From Methanobacteriota archaeon (lineage in GTDB: Archaea > Thermoplasmatota > DTKX01 > GCA-020343715): a stretch of 6,317 bases of DNA. Of the stretch, positions 1-6,183 are shown piece after piece. The translations under genes were made by a program, and so were the position numbers. The stretch spans positions 1 to 6,317 of the forward strand of contig JAUVEQ010000178.1 in the NCBI GenBank assembly GCA_030594725.1, read 5' to 3'. How positions within the stretch are numbered: the stretch's first letter is position 1; each line of letters begins with the position of its first letter. Under the pieces are notes generated by a model. It was not told the DNA's origin. It was given only the letters and a program-made list of their open reading frames with translations, and searched no databases.

Positions 1-86
1 CACCGGGTCCTGGCGCCATCCTGGCGGTCCTGGTCCTGGGCATGGTGGCCGCGATGGCGACCGTGTCCCGTCGACGGAGGAAGTGA
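1..86 (+). CDS. C-terminal end of a membrane-anchored or surface protein (partial)
   Basis: Only the last 27 codons are present (reading from base 3, stop TGA at 84-86), so the body of the protein is unknown. The tail starts PGPGA, continues with about 17 mostly hydrophobic residues (AILAVLVLGMVAAMA and on), and ends in SRRRRK. A Pro-Gly motif, one transmembrane stretch and a terminal basic cluster make the three-part layout of archaeal C-terminal sorting tails such as PGF-CTERM, which archaeosortases process on exported surface glycoproteins. The exact motif here is PGPG, not PGFG, so assignment to that family is an inference. A plain C-terminal membrane anchor with a positive-inside tail is the alternative. 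The methyltransferase gene starts 16 bases after the stop, so the two may share a transcript. The frame is supported by consistent G/C third positions and the immediate SD-led downstream gene. Confidence 0.7.
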   Translation, partial: PGPGAILAVLVLGMVAAMATVSRRRRK

Positions 87-87
87 C

Positions 88-93
88 GGGAGG
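88..93 (+). promoter_or_regulatory. Shine-Dalgarno site for the TTG-started methyltransferase
   Basis: GGGAGG lies 9 bases before the TTG at 103. It supports this non-ATG start over the first in-frame ATG (codon 37), which would remove the conserved FDxxR-PW segment. Confidence 0.65.
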
Positions 94-102
94 ACGCGAC
101 CG

Positions 103-762
103 TTGACCCCGACCCCCGTCAACCCCGGGGATACCTTCGACAGCATAGCCGAGGCCTTCGACGCTACGCGGGCCCGACCCTGGTCCTTCGTCACCGATTG
201 GCTGGAGGGCATGGGACCCCTCGAGGGCCCCGTGGTGGACGTGGGTTGCGGCAACGGCCGCCACCTGGCAGTGGCAGTCCAGAGGGGGATGCGGGGCATA
301 GGGGTAGATCTCTCGGTCCGGCTGCTGGCCATCGCCCGTCAGCGCGTGGGCCGGGATACGGACCTGTTCATTGGCGACGCCCGTGACCTGCCGATCGCGA
401 CGGATGCCGCGGGGGCCGTGCTTGCCGTGGCCGTGATCCATCACATCCAAGAGGCCGAGGGCAGGAAGGACGCGGTCTCGGAGGTCCGCAGGGTGCTCGC
501 CCCCGGAGGCGAGGCTGTCGTATCGGTCTGGGCCCTCGATGATCCCGATGTGGCCCTCGGGGCCCACGCAAGACCGATGGAGGGAGGGGATGGCGCTGAC
601 ATGCTGGTCCCATGGCGTGCCCCAGGAGGCCCCACCGTCGACAGGTACCTTCGGGTGATCTCACCTGGAGAACTTGCAGATCTGTTGGTGGGTGGCGGCC
701 TCGAGGTGGTCCGTTCGTGGGACGCGGGTGCGAACCACGTGGCCCTCGTCCATGCCCCATGA
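103..762 (+). CDS. Trm9/ALKBH8-like class I SAM-dependent methyltransferase (putative tRNA wobble-uridine)
   Basis: This 219-residue Rossmann-fold methyltransferase has its motifs in order. An N-terminal FDSIAEAFDATRARPW segment (12-27) is typical of the Trm9 group. DVGCGNGR (46-53) is the SAM-binding glycine loop, GVDLS (67-71) supplies the acidic residue expected to bind the ribose, and GDARDLP (91-97) is motif III. Then come VIHHI (111-115), VLAPGGE (131-137) and VWALDDP (142-148), with VPW (169-171) and RY (181-182) near the C-terminus. In eukaryotes Trm9 with its partner Trm112 methylates carboxymethyluridine at tRNA position 34, and archaeal relatives also associate with Trm112. The tRNA substrate here is inferred from motif resemblance alone. 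Another small-molecule or RNA methyltransferase is possible. The start is TTG with a good SD. The gene sits 16 bases after the partial surface-protein gene, with no room for a separate promoter, so read-through from upstream is likely. Confidence 0.8.
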   Translation: MTPTPVNPGDTFDSIAEAFDATRARPWSFVTDWLEGMGPLEGPVVDVGCGNGRHLAVAVQRGMRGIGVDLSVRLLAIARQRVGRDTDLFIGDARDLPIATDAAGAVLAVAVIHHIQEAEGRKDAVSEVRRVLAPGGEAVVSVWALDDPDVALGAHARPMEGGDGADMLVPWRAPGGPTVDRYLRVISPGELADLLVGGGLEVVRSWDAGANHVALVHAP

Positions 763-769
763 GGGTGTC

Positions 770-783
770 CCAGAGCCCTCTGG
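770..783 (+). repeat. Short perfect inverted repeat after the methyltransferase gene
   Basis: CCAGAG-CC-CTCTGG is a perfect palindrome beginning 7 bases after the methyltransferase stop. It can also fold as a 5-bp stem with a 4-base GCCC loop. No U-tract follows, so it does not look like a classical intrinsic terminator. It could mark an mRNA 3' end between this gene and the psmB promoter, or be chance in GC-rich DNA. Confidence 0.35.
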
Positions 784-790
784 CCGATGG

Positions 791-806
791 GGAAATCCTT
801 AAATAG
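791..806 (+). promoter_or_regulatory. BRE/TATA promoter of psmB
   Basis: GGAAAT (791-796) fits the archaeal BRE pattern RNWAAW and is followed two bases later by an AT-rich TATA box, TTAAATAG (799-806), in an otherwise GC-rich region. Transcription would start about 22-25 bases past the TATA centre, near 825-828. That leaves an mRNA leader of roughly 40 bases with a GGAG ribosome-binding site at 854-857. The promoter probably also serves the aCPSF1 gene downstream. Confidence 0.7.
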
Positions 807-865
807 ATACCGGGGTATTTCGCCATTCGCTTCTCAGGGACCGTTGGTTCTCCGGAGTGTTTTGC

Positions 866-1501
866 ATGTCAAAGGAACTTAAGCAAACCGGAACTACTAC
901 GACCGCGCTTGTATGCAAGAACGGGGTCGTCATGGCGACCGAGCACCGCGCCACCGCAGGTACCCTGATCGCCCACAAGAAAACCCAGAAACTCTTCAAG
1001 ATAGATGACAATCTTGGCCTCACCGTCGCGGGCCTCGTGGGTGACGCTCAGACGCTGGCCAGGTACATCAAGGCGGAGGCGGAGCTGTACCGGCTCAAGC
1101 GCAGCCAACCCATGTCGGTCATGGCCGCGTCGACGTTGATGGCCAACATCCTCTCCGGGAGGGCGTACTTCCCGTACTGGGTGCAGTTGATAATCGCCGG
1201 CGTGGACCCCTCGGGAGGCCACGTCTACTCGCTGGACGCCGCGGGAGGGAGCATCGAGGACGAGTACGTCTCGACCGGCTCTGGCTCTCCCTTCGTGTAC
1301 GGCGTGCTCGAGGACAACTTCAAGTCTGGATTAACGACCTCGGAGGGAGCGGACCTGGTGATCAGGGCCATCACGGCCGCGATGGCCCGTGATGCCGCGT
1401 CCGGCGACGGGATCGAGATAGCTATCATCAATAACAAGGGCTTCAATCTCCTCACCGAGAAGGAGATCAAGGAGCGCGCGAAGAAGATGGGACTAAAGTA
1501 G
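866..1501 (+). CDS. psmB: 20S proteasome beta subunit (catalytic)
   Basis: This 211-residue N-terminal-nucleophile hydrolase forms the proteolytic inner rings of the archaeal 20S proteasome, which degrades unfolded or tagged proteins. A 9-residue propeptide (MSKELKQTG) precedes the catalytic threonine, residue 10 (mature Thr1 of TTTTAL). In mature numbering the other active-site residues are in place: Glu17 in ATEHR, Lys33 in KKTQKLF, and Asp167/Ser170 in RDAASG, the last pair shifted by one through an extra Gly in DPSGGH. LTVAGLVGDAQ, YSLDAAGGS and STGSGSPFVYGVLE are family signatures. ATG 866 was chosen because it has GGAG at 854-857, 8 bases upstream. The in-frame GTG at 857 overlaps that SD and would only lengthen the propeptide. 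The gene has its own promoter at 791-806. No alpha subunit (psmA) or PAN ATPase is in view, which is common because they are usually encoded elsewhere. The identification is firm. Confidence 0.97.
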   Translation: MSKELKQTGTTTTALVCKNGVVMATEHRATAGTLIAHKKTQKLFKIDDNLGLTVAGLVGDAQTLARYIKAEAELYRLKRSQPMSVMAASTLMANILSGRAYFPYWVQLIIAGVDPSGGHVYSLDAAGGSIEDEYVSTGSGSPFVYGVLEDNFKSGLTTSEGADLVIRAITAAMARDAASGDGIEIAIINNKGFNLLTEKEIKERAKKMGLK

Positions 1502-1568
1502 ACGGGGCCTTCATCCCGCCACCGGTCCATCCTTGTCGTTTCAGTGAAGCCCATTCAGGGGTAGTTCT

Positions 1569-3476
1569 ATGCCCGTTGAGCAGTTCATCAAGGAAGCCGA
1601 GGAGACGGTGGGACGCATCGTACCGCCCAGCGTGGAGATAACCACCATCGAGTTCGAGGGCCCGACCGTTGTGATCTACACCAAGAACCTGGAGGCCTTC
1701 GCCTCCAGCAACGAGCTGGTGCGACAACTGGCCCAGGGCCTGAAGCGCCGCGTGGCCATACGTCCCGACCCTTCGTTGCTCTTGGAGCCCGAAAAGGCCG
1801 ATAAGAAGATCCGCGCCATCATCCCGGAGGAGGCCCAGATCACCGATATCTTCTTCTCCCCCGACACCGGGGAGGTGACGATCGAGGCCCTGACCCCAGG
1901 GATCGCCATAGGCAAGCACGGGGCGCACCTCAACGAGATCAAGCGTCAGATAGGATGGGCCCCCAAGGTCATCCGCACCCCTTCCATCCCCTCCAAGACC
2001 GTCGGTGAGATCCGTGGCTACCTGCGACTAGTCGCGGATGACAGGAAGACCTGGCTCAAGAAGATCGGCCGGCGCATCAACCGTGAGATCGGCAGCGGGG
2101 ACAACTGGGTCCGCCTCACGGCCCTGGGCGGCTTCCGGGAGGTCGGTCGCAGCAGCAGCCTGCTGACCACCAAGGACTCCAAGGTCCTCATCGACTGCGG
2201 CGTGCGCTTCTCCCAGGACGCGGGCTCGCCCTACCTGAACCTCCCCGAGGTGCTGCCCTTCGAGTCCATCGATGCGGTGGTGCTCACCCACGCCCACCTT
2301 GACCACTCGGGGCTCGTTCCCCTCCTGTTCAAGTACGGCTTCGACGGGCCGGTGTACTGCACCGCCCCCACCCGTGACCTCTCGTCCCTACTGCTCATCG
2401 ACTACCTGAAGGTCGCCTACGGCGAGGGCAAGACGGCCCCCTACGACAGCTCCCACATCAGGGAGATGGTGAAGCACTGCCTCCCCCTGAGATACGGTGA
2501 CACCACCGATATAGCCCCCGACCTCCGTCTCACCCTGCAGAACGCTGGACACATCCTGGGCTCCTCCATAGCCCATTTCCACGTGGGTGACGGGGTGCAC
2601 AACATAGCCCTGACCGGGGACATGAAGTACGAGAAGACCTGGCTGTTCTCCCAGGCCCACGACAACTTCCCCCGCCTGGAGACCCTGGTGATGGAGTCCA
2701 CCTACGGCGCTCGCAACGACTTCCAGCCCACCCGAAAGGAGGCCAAGCGGCTCCTGCGAGAGATCATCAACCGGTCCCTGGACCGGGGCGGCAAGGTGCT
2801 GGTACCCGTGTTCGCCGTGGGTCGTTCGCAGGAGGTCATGATCGTCATCGAACAGCTGATGCGCAATGGCAACATTCCCAAGGTGCCCGTCTACATGGAC
2901 GGAATGATCTGGGAGGCGACGGCCATCCACACCGCCTACCCGGAGTACCTGAACGCCAACCTGCGGAACCTCATCTTCCAGAGGGGCGAGAACCCCTTCC
3001 TGTCGGAGATCTTCCAGAACGTGGACCACATGGAGAAGCGGACCCAGGTCGTGGACGACCCGGACCCTGCCATCGTGCTGGCGACCTCGGGCATGCTCAA
3101 CGGCGGACCCGTGATGGAGTACTTCAAGAACTGGGCCGATAACCCGAACAACACCATGATCTTCGTCGGTTACCAGGCCGAGGGGACCCTTGGCCGCCGC
3201 CTGCAGCGGGGATGGTCCGAGGTGCCCTTCACCGAGCGAGGGAAGGCCATCACCGTCAAGGTCAGGATGCAGATCGAGACCTCCGAGGGCTTCTCGGGTC
3301 ACAGCGACCGCAAGCAGCTTGCCAACTTCGTCCAGAAGATAAATCCCAAGCCCGACCGCATCATCTTCGTCCATGGCGAGGAGTCGAAGGTGCTGGAGCT
3401 CTCGTCGGCCATCCATCGCAAGTTCAATCTGGAGACGCGGGCGCCGAAGAACCTGGAGACGGTCCGCCTGAACTGA
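1569..3476 (+). CDS. fttA: Archaeal CPSF1 / FttA, KH-domain beta-CASP ribonuclease and transcription termination factor
   Basis: This 635-residue protein has the usual length and domain order of aCPSF1. Two N-terminal KH-like domains (about 1-145) include an IGKHG RNA-binding loop with GKHG at 115-118. A metallo-beta-lactamase domain follows, interrupted by a beta-CASP domain (about 386-575). Zinc and catalytic residues are visible: Asp209 (LIDCG), HAHLDH 241-246, His328 (AGHILG), Asp351 (TGDM), beta-CASP motif A Glu376 (ESTYG), motif B His578 (FSGHSD) and motif C His602 (VHGE). The family cleaves RNA endonucleolytically and has 5'-3' exonuclease activity. Work in Thermococcus and Methanococcus shows it ends transcription by cutting nascent RNA, the archaeal counterpart of eukaryotic CPSF73. 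ATG 1569 matches the expected N-terminus; only a weak GGGG lies upstream. It follows psmB after 67 bases in which I see no clear promoter, so co-transcription is likely. Its stop is 20 bases from the stop of convergent taw1. Confidence 0.97.
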   Translation: MPVEQFIKEAEETVGRIVPPSVEITTIEFEGPTVVIYTKNLEAFASSNELVRQLAQGLKRRVAIRPDPSLLLEPEKADKKIRAIIPEEAQITDIFFSPDTGEVTIEALTPGIAIGKHGAHLNEIKRQIGWAPKVIRTPSIPSKTVGEIRGYLRLVADDRKTWLKKIGRRINREIGSGDNWVRLTALGGFREVGRSSSLLTTKDSKVLIDCGVRFSQDAGSPYLNLPEVLPFESIDAVVLTHAHLDHSGLVPLLFKYGFDGPVYCTAPTRDLSSLLLIDYLKVAYGEGKTAPYDSSHIREMVKHCLPLRYGDTTDIAPDLRLTLQNAGHILGSSIAHFHVGDGVHNIALTGDMKYEKTWLFSQAHDNFPRLETLVMESTYGARNDFQPTRKEAKRLLREIINRSLDRGGKVLVPVFAVGRSQEVMIVIEQLMRNGNIPKVPVYMDGMIWEATAIHTAYPEYLNANLRNLIFQRGENPFLSEIFQNVDHMEKRTQVVDDPDPAIVLATSGMLNGGPVMEYFKNWADNPNNTMIFVGYQAEGTLGRRLQRGWSEVPFTERGKAITVKVRMQIETSEGFSGHSDRKQLANFVQKINPKPDRIIFVHGEESKVLELSSAIHRKFNLETRAPKNLETVRLN

Positions 3477-3496
3477 CCCGCCCCCCTAGGCGACCA

Positions 3497-4432
3497 TCAC
3501 TTCCCATCTATGCGAGTGGAACCCATGCCGGGTCGCGCCAGCAGGACCACACGGCTCGAGTGCTGCTCGTTCCGGACCTCGTAACCAGAGCACTCGGCGA
3601 GCCGCTTGGAGAAGGCCCTCACCGCGTCGTGGGAGGGCATGTTGTCAAGGGTCATGCGGCGCCGGGAGTCCCCGACGAACACGTAGCCCTTCGCCTCGAC
3701 GAAGTCCGGGTCGGCCCGCTCGATGAGCCGGGAGTAGCTCTCCTCGTTCCCCATGTTGTAGCCGGCCACGAGGGTGTGGCGTATCACCGTACGGGTGTCC
3801 AGGGATGGCAGTAGGTCCAACGTCCGCATCAGGTCGTCCCAGGCGGAGGCCTCGAAGGGGGCGCACAGCTTCCGGTGGGTCTCCACATCAGGCGCCACCA
3901 CGGACACGTAGAGCTGGGTGGGCAGGGGGTCCAGTTCCGCCAGCACATCGGGTCGGGTCCCGTTGGTGACGAGGAAGGTGGTCATGCCCCGATCGTGGCA
4001 AGCCTCGAACAGTTCGCCCAGGCGCGAGTACAGGGTGGGCTCCCCCGACAGCGAGCAGGCCACCTGGTTGGGCTCCATGGCCTCCGCGAAGTCCTCGGGC
4101 GAGCACCGGGGGTCTCCCTTGAACCCCTGGATCAGGTTCCTGTGGGCCTTCAGGCAGCCCTCCAGCACCTCCTGGGGGTCATCGTGCACCTCGGGAAGGG
4201 TGGACCCGAAGCCCTGGAACCGCCAGCAGAACAGGCACATCTGGGTGCAGTCGTTCACCGCGGGCGTCATCTGTAGGCAGCGGTGGCTGTTGATGCCGTA
4301 GAACCGCTCCTTGTAGCAGGACCTGTTGTGGATGAGCCGCTGGCCCAGCCAGTGGCAGACCTTGACCCCGGAGTGGTCACCCACAACCCGGTACTTCTGC
4401 TTCTCAAGGATTCGCCTTAGGTCCTTGTTCAT
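3497..4432 (-). CDS. taw1: 4-demethylwyosine synthase, radical SAM enzyme of tRNA-Phe wyosine synthesis
   Basis: This enzyme condenses N1-methylguanosine-37 of tRNA-Phe with two carbons of pyruvate to make the tricyclic 4-demethylwyosine (imG-14), the core step of wyosine synthesis. The 311-residue protein has the length of archaeal Taw1 (TYW1 without the flavodoxin domain of yeast). Cys62, Cys66 and Cys69 form the CxxxCxxC radical-SAM cluster site. Cys26, Cys39 and Cys52 are placed like the ligands of the second 4Fe-4S cluster in characterised Taw1. Lys41, right after Cys39, matches the lysine proposed to form a Schiff base with pyruvate in the Methanocaldococcus enzyme. SLSGEP (127-132) is the SAM-contacting GEP motif, and EAKGYV (246-251) is also typical. 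ATG is preceded 7 bases upstream by GGGTGA (4445-4440), and a promoter candidate lies at 4473-4485. Partner genes trm5 and taw2 are not in view. The identification is firm. Confidence 0.97.
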   Translation of the reverse strand: MNKDLRRILEKQKYRVVGDHSGVKVCHWLGQRLIHNRSCYKERFYGINSHRCLQMTPAVNDCTQMCLFCWRFQGFGSTLPEVHDDPQEVLEGCLKAHRNLIQGFKGDPRCSPEDFAEAMEPNQVACSLSGEPTLYSRLGELFEACHDRGMTTFLVTNGTRPDVLAELDPLPTQLYVSVVAPDVETHRKLCAPFEASAWDDLMRTLDLLPSLDTRTVIRHTLVAGYNMGNEESYSRLIERADPDFVEAKGYVFVGDSRRRMTLDNMPSHDAVRAFSKRLAECSGYEVRNEQHSSRVVLLARPGMGSTRIDGK

Positions 4433-4472
4433 GGCAAGTTCACCCGATATGGGCGCGCAATGTGGACCGGGC

Positions 4473-4485
4473 CTAAGAGGTTTTC
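4473..4485 (-). promoter_or_regulatory. Candidate BRE/TATA promoter of taw1
   Basis: On the minus strand GAAAAC (4485-4480) fits the BRE pattern and is followed after two bases by CTTAGG (4478-4473 region), a weak TATA element. It lies in the 81-base gap after rfcL. The predicted start near 4450 gives a leader of about 18 bases that includes the GGGTGA ribosome site at 4445-4440. It nearly repeats the rfcL element at 6082-6096. Confidence 0.5.
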
Positions 4486-4493
4486 GCCTTCGT

Positions 4494-4509
4494 TGCCCCG
4501 GTGCCCCGG
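4494..4509. repeat. Two perfect tandem copies of an 8-bp unit between rfcL and taw1
   Basis: TGCCCCGG occurs twice head to tail (4494-4501 and 4502-4509), just past the rfcL stop and before the taw1 promoter candidate. No hairpin or U-tract makes it a clear terminator. It may be a small slippage duplication. Confidence 0.6.
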
Positions 4510-4513
4510 TACA

Positions 4514-6052
4514 TCAGAACTCGAACAGGCTACGCTGAGTCTCGGGCTCCTCGGCTCCCGCGTCGCCATCGCCACCGCCATCGCCCTTGCCGTTCCCGTT
4601 CGCGTTCCCGTTCGCCTTCCCGTTCGCGTTCCCGTTCGCCTTCCCGTTCTCCCCGGGTCCACCGGCCCCCTCGTCATCCGCCTCGGCGACCTCCTCGGCG
4701 GCGAAGGCCGCGAGGCCCAGGCCGCCCGGGTCGATGTGACCGCTGGTCTCCCTGGCCTCCGCGGCCTCCATCAGCATCTGCACGCGCTTCCCGTCCCGGT
4801 CGTCCCCCAGGAGCATCGCCAGCTCGCTGCCGCTCAGCTCCAGGCGGGCCGTCTGCTCCACGGCGAAGGCGCCGTCCAGGTCGAACATCTGGCGGTAGAA
4901 GGGGATCAGGTCGGCACGGGCGATGGAGGCCGACGTGTGGCAGTGGGTCGTCAGCTTGTGCGAGAGGGAGTTCTGGGTCGCGCGGATGCCCTTGGTGCGC
5001 CCCATGGTCGCCAACCACATGGGGAAACGGTACCGGTTGTAGAACCTGTACTCCTTGTCCTTCGCCGTTGCCACGCCTCCGGTCATCATGTCGATGGCGT
5101 AGGCCCACAAGCGGTAGTTCTGGGTCCTCCTGGCCCTCTGGAGGAAGAGGTCGGCACGGGCCACCGCCTCCATCCCGCGGGCCAGGTCGCCCAGCTCCTT
5201 GTACTCGATGGGGACGTTCTCCGAGAGCCACAGCAGTAGGAACTCGGGGTCCTCGTCCAGCTCGTTCGCCGCCTTCTTGGCCGACCGGATGTTGTCCGTC
5301 TTCAGGATCGTCCGGATGGCGTCGTACATCGTCACCCTGTTGTCCCGCTTGCCCACGGCGTCAGCGTCCTCAAGCCCCACGTAGCTGCGGCCCTCCGACA
5401 GGGCCTGGAGATCGTTTATGGCGGACCGGAGGTCTCCCGAGGTGCGCTGTGCGATGGCCTCCAGGGTCGCGTCCTCCACGTCCACGTGCTCCGATATCGA
5501 GATCCTACGCAGCACGGGCTTGATCGACCGGGCGGAGATGCTTGAGAACTTGATCGTGAGGCACTGGGTCTTGAAGGTGGAGGAGTGGCGGGTGAGTTCG
5601 TAAAGGTCGTTCACGATGAGCACGATGGGCTGATGGGTCTTTCGGATGGTGTCCAGTATCGCCCGGATCCCGCCCCTGTCGATGTTGCCATGAACGTTGT
5701 CCGCCTCGTCCAGGATGATCAGCTTGCGGCCACCCGCGTCGGAGGTAAGGAACTCCCCCGTGTCGGTGAAGGTCTGGTTGAGGGCCCCGGCCGTCGCGAC
5801 GCGCTTGATGGCGTCGGCGTTGCGGGTGTCCGAGGCGTTCAGCTCGATCACGCCCCACCCCATGTCGGAGGCCAGGGCATGGGCGGCGCTGGTCTTCCCC
5901 ACGCCCGCGCTCCCGGCGAGGATCACCGCCCGCTTCTTCGGGAGCTTGCCACTCTCCCAGGACCGTGCCCACGAGAGCAACGACTGGACCGCCTTGTTGT
6001 TCCCGACCACGTCACCCAGTGTCCTGGGCCTGTACTTCTCCGTCCATTCCAC
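4514..6052 (-). CDS. rfcL: Replication factor C large subunit (clamp loader), with PCNA-binding tail
   Basis: This AAA+ protein (512 residues) pairs with four RfcS subunits to open the PCNA clamp and load it on primed DNA. MEWTEKYRP at the N-terminus is the RFC signature. Walker A is GSAGVGKT (47-54), Walker B LIILDEAD (111-118), sensor 1 centres on Asn148-Asp149, and sensor 2 is GDLRS (206-210). The SRC arginine-finger motif of small subunits is absent, as expected for the large subunit. A helical collar runs to about residue 435. A low-complexity acidic and Asn-Gly-rich linker (about 445-505) then leads to a terminal PIP box, QRSLFEF (506-512), which docks on PCNA. The start is GTG (6052-6050), fixed by the conserved N-terminus. 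No SD precedes it, and the predicted transcription start is only about 10 bases upstream, so translation may be nearly leaderless. rfcS is not adjacent within this window. taw1 follows on the same strand after 81 bases but seems to have its own promoter. Confidence 0.97.
   Translation of the reverse strand: MEWTEKYRPRTLGDVVGNNKAVQSLLSWARSWESGKLPKKRAVILAGSAGVGKTSAAHALASDMGWGVIELNASDTRNADAIKRVATAGALNQTFTDTGEFLTSDAGGRKLIILDEADNVHGNIDRGGIRAILDTIRKTHQPIVLIVNDLYELTRHSSTFKTQCLTIKFSSISARSIKPVLRRISISEHVDVEDATLEAIAQRTSGDLRSAINDLQALSEGRSYVGLEDADAVGKRDNRVTMYDAIRTILKTDNIRSAKKAANELDEDPEFLLLWLSENVPIEYKELGDLARGMEAVARADLFLQRARRTQNYRLWAYAIDMMTGGVATAKDKEYRFYNRYRFPMWLATMGRTKGIRATQNSLSHKLTTHCHTSASIARADLIPFYRQMFDLDGAFAVEQTARLELSGSELAMLLGDDRDGKRVQMLMEAAEARETSGHIDPGGLGLAAFAAEEVAEADDEGAGGPGENGKANGNANGKANGNANGNGKGDGGGDGDAGAEEPETQRSLFEF
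4601..4648 (-). repeat. Two perfect 24-bp tandem repeats encoding the RfcL Asn-Gly linker
   Basis: Bases 4601-4624 and 4625-4648 are identical and in frame, each encoding NGKANGNA on the minus strand. A partial third copy (NGN, 4592-4600) follows. Each unit is built from near-repeats of 6 bases (AACGGG plus AAG/AAC-GCG), so the array probably grew by slippage. It lies in the flexible linker between the collar and the PIP box, where length change would be tolerated. Confidence 0.9.
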
Positions 6053-6081
6053 GCTGGTCCCATGACGTGAGGGGCCCCTGA

Positions 6082-6096
6082 CCTAAAGGCATTTTC
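6082..6096 (-). promoter_or_regulatory. Candidate BRE/TATA promoter of rfcL
   Basis: On the minus strand GAAAAT (6096-6091) fits the BRE pattern and is followed two bases later by CTTTAGG (6088-6082). The expected start is near 6059-6063, leaving about 7-11 bases before the GTG codon. A G-rich repeat array begins five bases upstream of this BRE. The element closely matches the one before taw1. Confidence 0.55.
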
Positions 6097-6100
6097 GGGG

Positions 6101-6142
6101 GGGTGGATGGAGGTGGGTGGATGGAGGTGGGTGGATGGAGGT
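6101..6142. repeat. Three perfect tandem copies of a 14-bp G-rich unit upstream of rfcL
   Basis: GGGTGGATGGAGGT is repeated exactly at 6101-6114, 6115-6128 and 6129-6142. The array abuts a run of seven G (6097-6103, sharing its first three bases). Fourteen is not a multiple of three and no credible gene covers it, so it is non-coding. It sits on the upstream side of the rfcL BRE, where archaeal regulators often bind, and within a divergent intergenic region. The many GG and GGG runs could also form a G-quadruplex on the plus strand. Confidence 0.9.
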
Positions 6143-6183
6143 CCGATGCGGGGCAACGACCGGACCGGAAACCCGTGAACACC

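Noticed and set aside
857..865. Alternative upstream GTG start for psmB
   Set aside because: It overlaps the likely SD (GGAG at 854-857) and adds only three residues to a propeptide that is removed. ATG 866 is better placed.
1502..1568. Separate promoter for the aCPSF1 gene
   Set aside because: I found no BRE/TATA pair comparable with the other promoters in this 67-base gap.
2388..3416. 342-codon open frame on the minus strand inside the aCPSF1 gene
   Set aside because: It is antisense to a gene with all catalytic motifs intact. Long antisense frames are expected in GC-rich DNA, and its translation shows no recognisable motif.
3212..3814. 200-codon plus-strand frame bridging the end of the aCPSF1 gene and the end of taw1
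   Set aside because: It overlaps two firmly identified genes out of frame and on the opposite strand, with no recognisable motif.
4501..5523. 340-codon plus-strand frame rich in Arg, Pro and Ser, opposite rfcL
   Set aside because: Its Arg/Pro/Ser bias comes from reading the GC-rich complement of rfcL, including the Asn-Gly repeat. No SD or domain supports it.
6101..6142. CRISPR-like array
   Set aside because: The units are 14 bp and contiguous, with no spacers, and no cas gene is nearby.
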